This document shows, piece after piece, positions 63,413 to 64,000 of a DNA stretch of 64,000 bases. How positions within the stretch are numbered: position 1 is the stretch's first letter; every line of letters starts with the position of its first letter. A program made the translations under genes and the position numbers. A model generated the notes under the pieces. That model worked only from the letters and a program-made list of their open reading frames with translations, did not search any database and was not told where the DNA came from. The stretch comes from Burkholderia cepacia (lineage in GTDB: Bacteria; Pseudomonadota; Gammaproteobacteria; Burkholderiales; Burkholderiaceae), in NCBI RefSeq assembly GCF_001718835.1, contig NZ_CP013444.1:2294001-2358000 (forward strand), written 5' to 3'.

Positions 63413-63554
63413 ATGCGGCAAGTTTAGCCAAGCAGAGACAAGCGTCGATGCGACGACAGGAGCGCAGGGAATTCCTTAATTGTCTTTATATTTCAATCAC
63501 CTAAAGACATTCCCGGATCAACTGGGACCAGCCTGGACTAGCCCATAATTTCCC
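63413..63554. other. Gap between integrase and ribA; likely island border
   Basis: About 140 bp. GC rises from here into ribA. The island attachment site should be in or near this gap or in the 3' end of ribA, but its partner copy is outside the window, so I cannot define it. Confidence 0.45.
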
Positions 63555-64000
63555 CTACTCGTTTTCCTCGAAGTAATGCCCGAACTTCGCCTGCTTCGTA
63601 CGGATATAACGCTCGTTTTCCTCGCGCACGGGCACCGCAAGCGCCACGCGCTCGCAGACGGGAATGCCGTGCTTCGCGAGCGTGTCGAACTTCGCCGGGT
63701 TGTTGCTCATCAGCCGCACCGACGTCACGCCGAGGATCCGGAGGATTGCGGCGGCCGAGTCGTATTCGCGGGCGTCGTCGGGCAGGCCGAGATCGAGGTT
63801 CGCCTCGACGGTGTCTCGCCCCTGCTCCTGCAGCGCGTACGCGCGAATCTTGTTGCTCAGGCCGATCCCGCGCCCTTCATGCCCGCGCAGATACAGCAGC
63901 ACGCCGCGGTCTTCGGCCGCGATGTAGCGCAACGCGAGATCGAGTTGCTCGCCGCAGTCGCAACGGTACGAGCCGAACACGTCGCCGGTCAGGCATTCGG
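63555..64000 (-). CDS. ribA: GTP cyclohydrolase II, C-terminal part (runs off the window)
   Basis: About 148 residues to the stop at 63555-63557. Motifs: LTGDVFGSYRCDCGEQLDLA (two of three zinc-ligand Cys; the first is upstream), GVLLYLRGHEGRGIGLSNKI (catalytic arginines), then LDLGLPDDAREYDSAAAILR and LMSNNPAKFDTLAKHGIPVC. It opens the imidazole ring of GTP in the first step of riboflavin synthesis. Core metabolic gene with high GC, in contrast to the island on its left. The tail is YIRTKQAKFGHYFEENE. Could also be the C-terminal domain of a ribBA fusion, since the N-terminus is not seen. Confidence 0.95.
   Translation of the reverse strand, partial: ECLTGDVFGSYRCDCGEQLDLALRYIAAEDRGVLLYLRGHEGRGIGLSNKIRAYALQEQGRDTVEANLDLGLPDDAREYDSAAAILRILGVTSVRLMSNNPAKFDTLAKHGIPVCERVALAVPVREENERYIRTKQAKFGHYFEENE

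Noticed and set aside
30845..63624. 15-bp match CGCTCGTTTTCCTCG at 30845 and in ribA near 63610 as attachment repeats
   Set aside because: In ribA the word lies within coding DNA and partly repeats at the ribA end; the 30845 copy is between unrelated genes with no boundary signs. Probably chance.
1..64000. CRISPR arrays, tRNA and rRNA genes
   Set aside because: I looked for regularly spaced palindromic repeats, cloverleaf ends with CCA-type tails and conserved rRNA motifs and saw none. The only regular tandem repeat is in the adhesin coding region.

Overview
The window looks like accessory chromosome from a Burkholderia-type betaproteobacterium. The basis is gene style rather than a database match: high-GC codon use in the conserved genes, an H-NS of the short SGRGR..PAWI type, HAE1-RND pumps, YadA-anchored trimeric autotransporters, and IS407-like, IS256, ISNCY and IS30 elements. 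Much of the window is visibly lower in GC than the two segments that look like ordinary core DNA: the ABC-transporter block at about 9650-14530 and the GTP cyclohydrolase II gene at the right edge. A P4-type integrase with an AlpA-like gene lies next to that right-edge gene, so the window reads as one end of a large, worn genomic island.

Layout. 1-4300: a TetR fragment, a DinB-family gene split by an IS407-like element, an IS66 remnant and a LysE-type exporter. 4600-8200: a small protein of a family that occurs three times in this window, and a stand-alone BamA paralogue. 8600-16200: an IS3 remnant, a five-gene transport operon (two permeases, ATPase, binding protein, LOG-fold protein), and a divergent LysR regulator split by an IS30 element. 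16600-20300: an RcnB-like protein and a diguanylate cyclase gene wrecked by an ISNCY element, two nonsense codons and a frameshift. 20550-20660: a candidate small RNA beside a TetR gene.

22600-48200: envelope and signalling. There is an AcrAB-TolC-like pump operon with a divergent two-component system, a dehydrogenase-like protein, an orphan response regulator with a MipA protein, a second two-component system divergent from a second RND pump operon, then a porin followed by a third two-component system. 48200-57600: an IS3 remnant, an H-NS-like protein, a 2014-residue trimeric autotransporter adhesin with about 29 copies of a 129-bp repeat, a 28-bp perfect palindrome and a divergent TetR regulator. 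57600-59960: an IS256 element nested inside an IS3 element. 60000-64000: the third small-family paralogue, the AlpA-like gene, the integrase and ribA.

Taken together, the intact genes deal mostly with the cell surface: efflux, porins, a giant adhesin, a spare outer-membrane assembly protein, and their own sensors. Broken genes and nested ISs mark the region as a long-standing insertion zone. Target-site duplications could be read for four elements (IS407-like, IS30, ISNCY, IS256), which allowed the interrupted genes to be rejoined in frame or nearly so.
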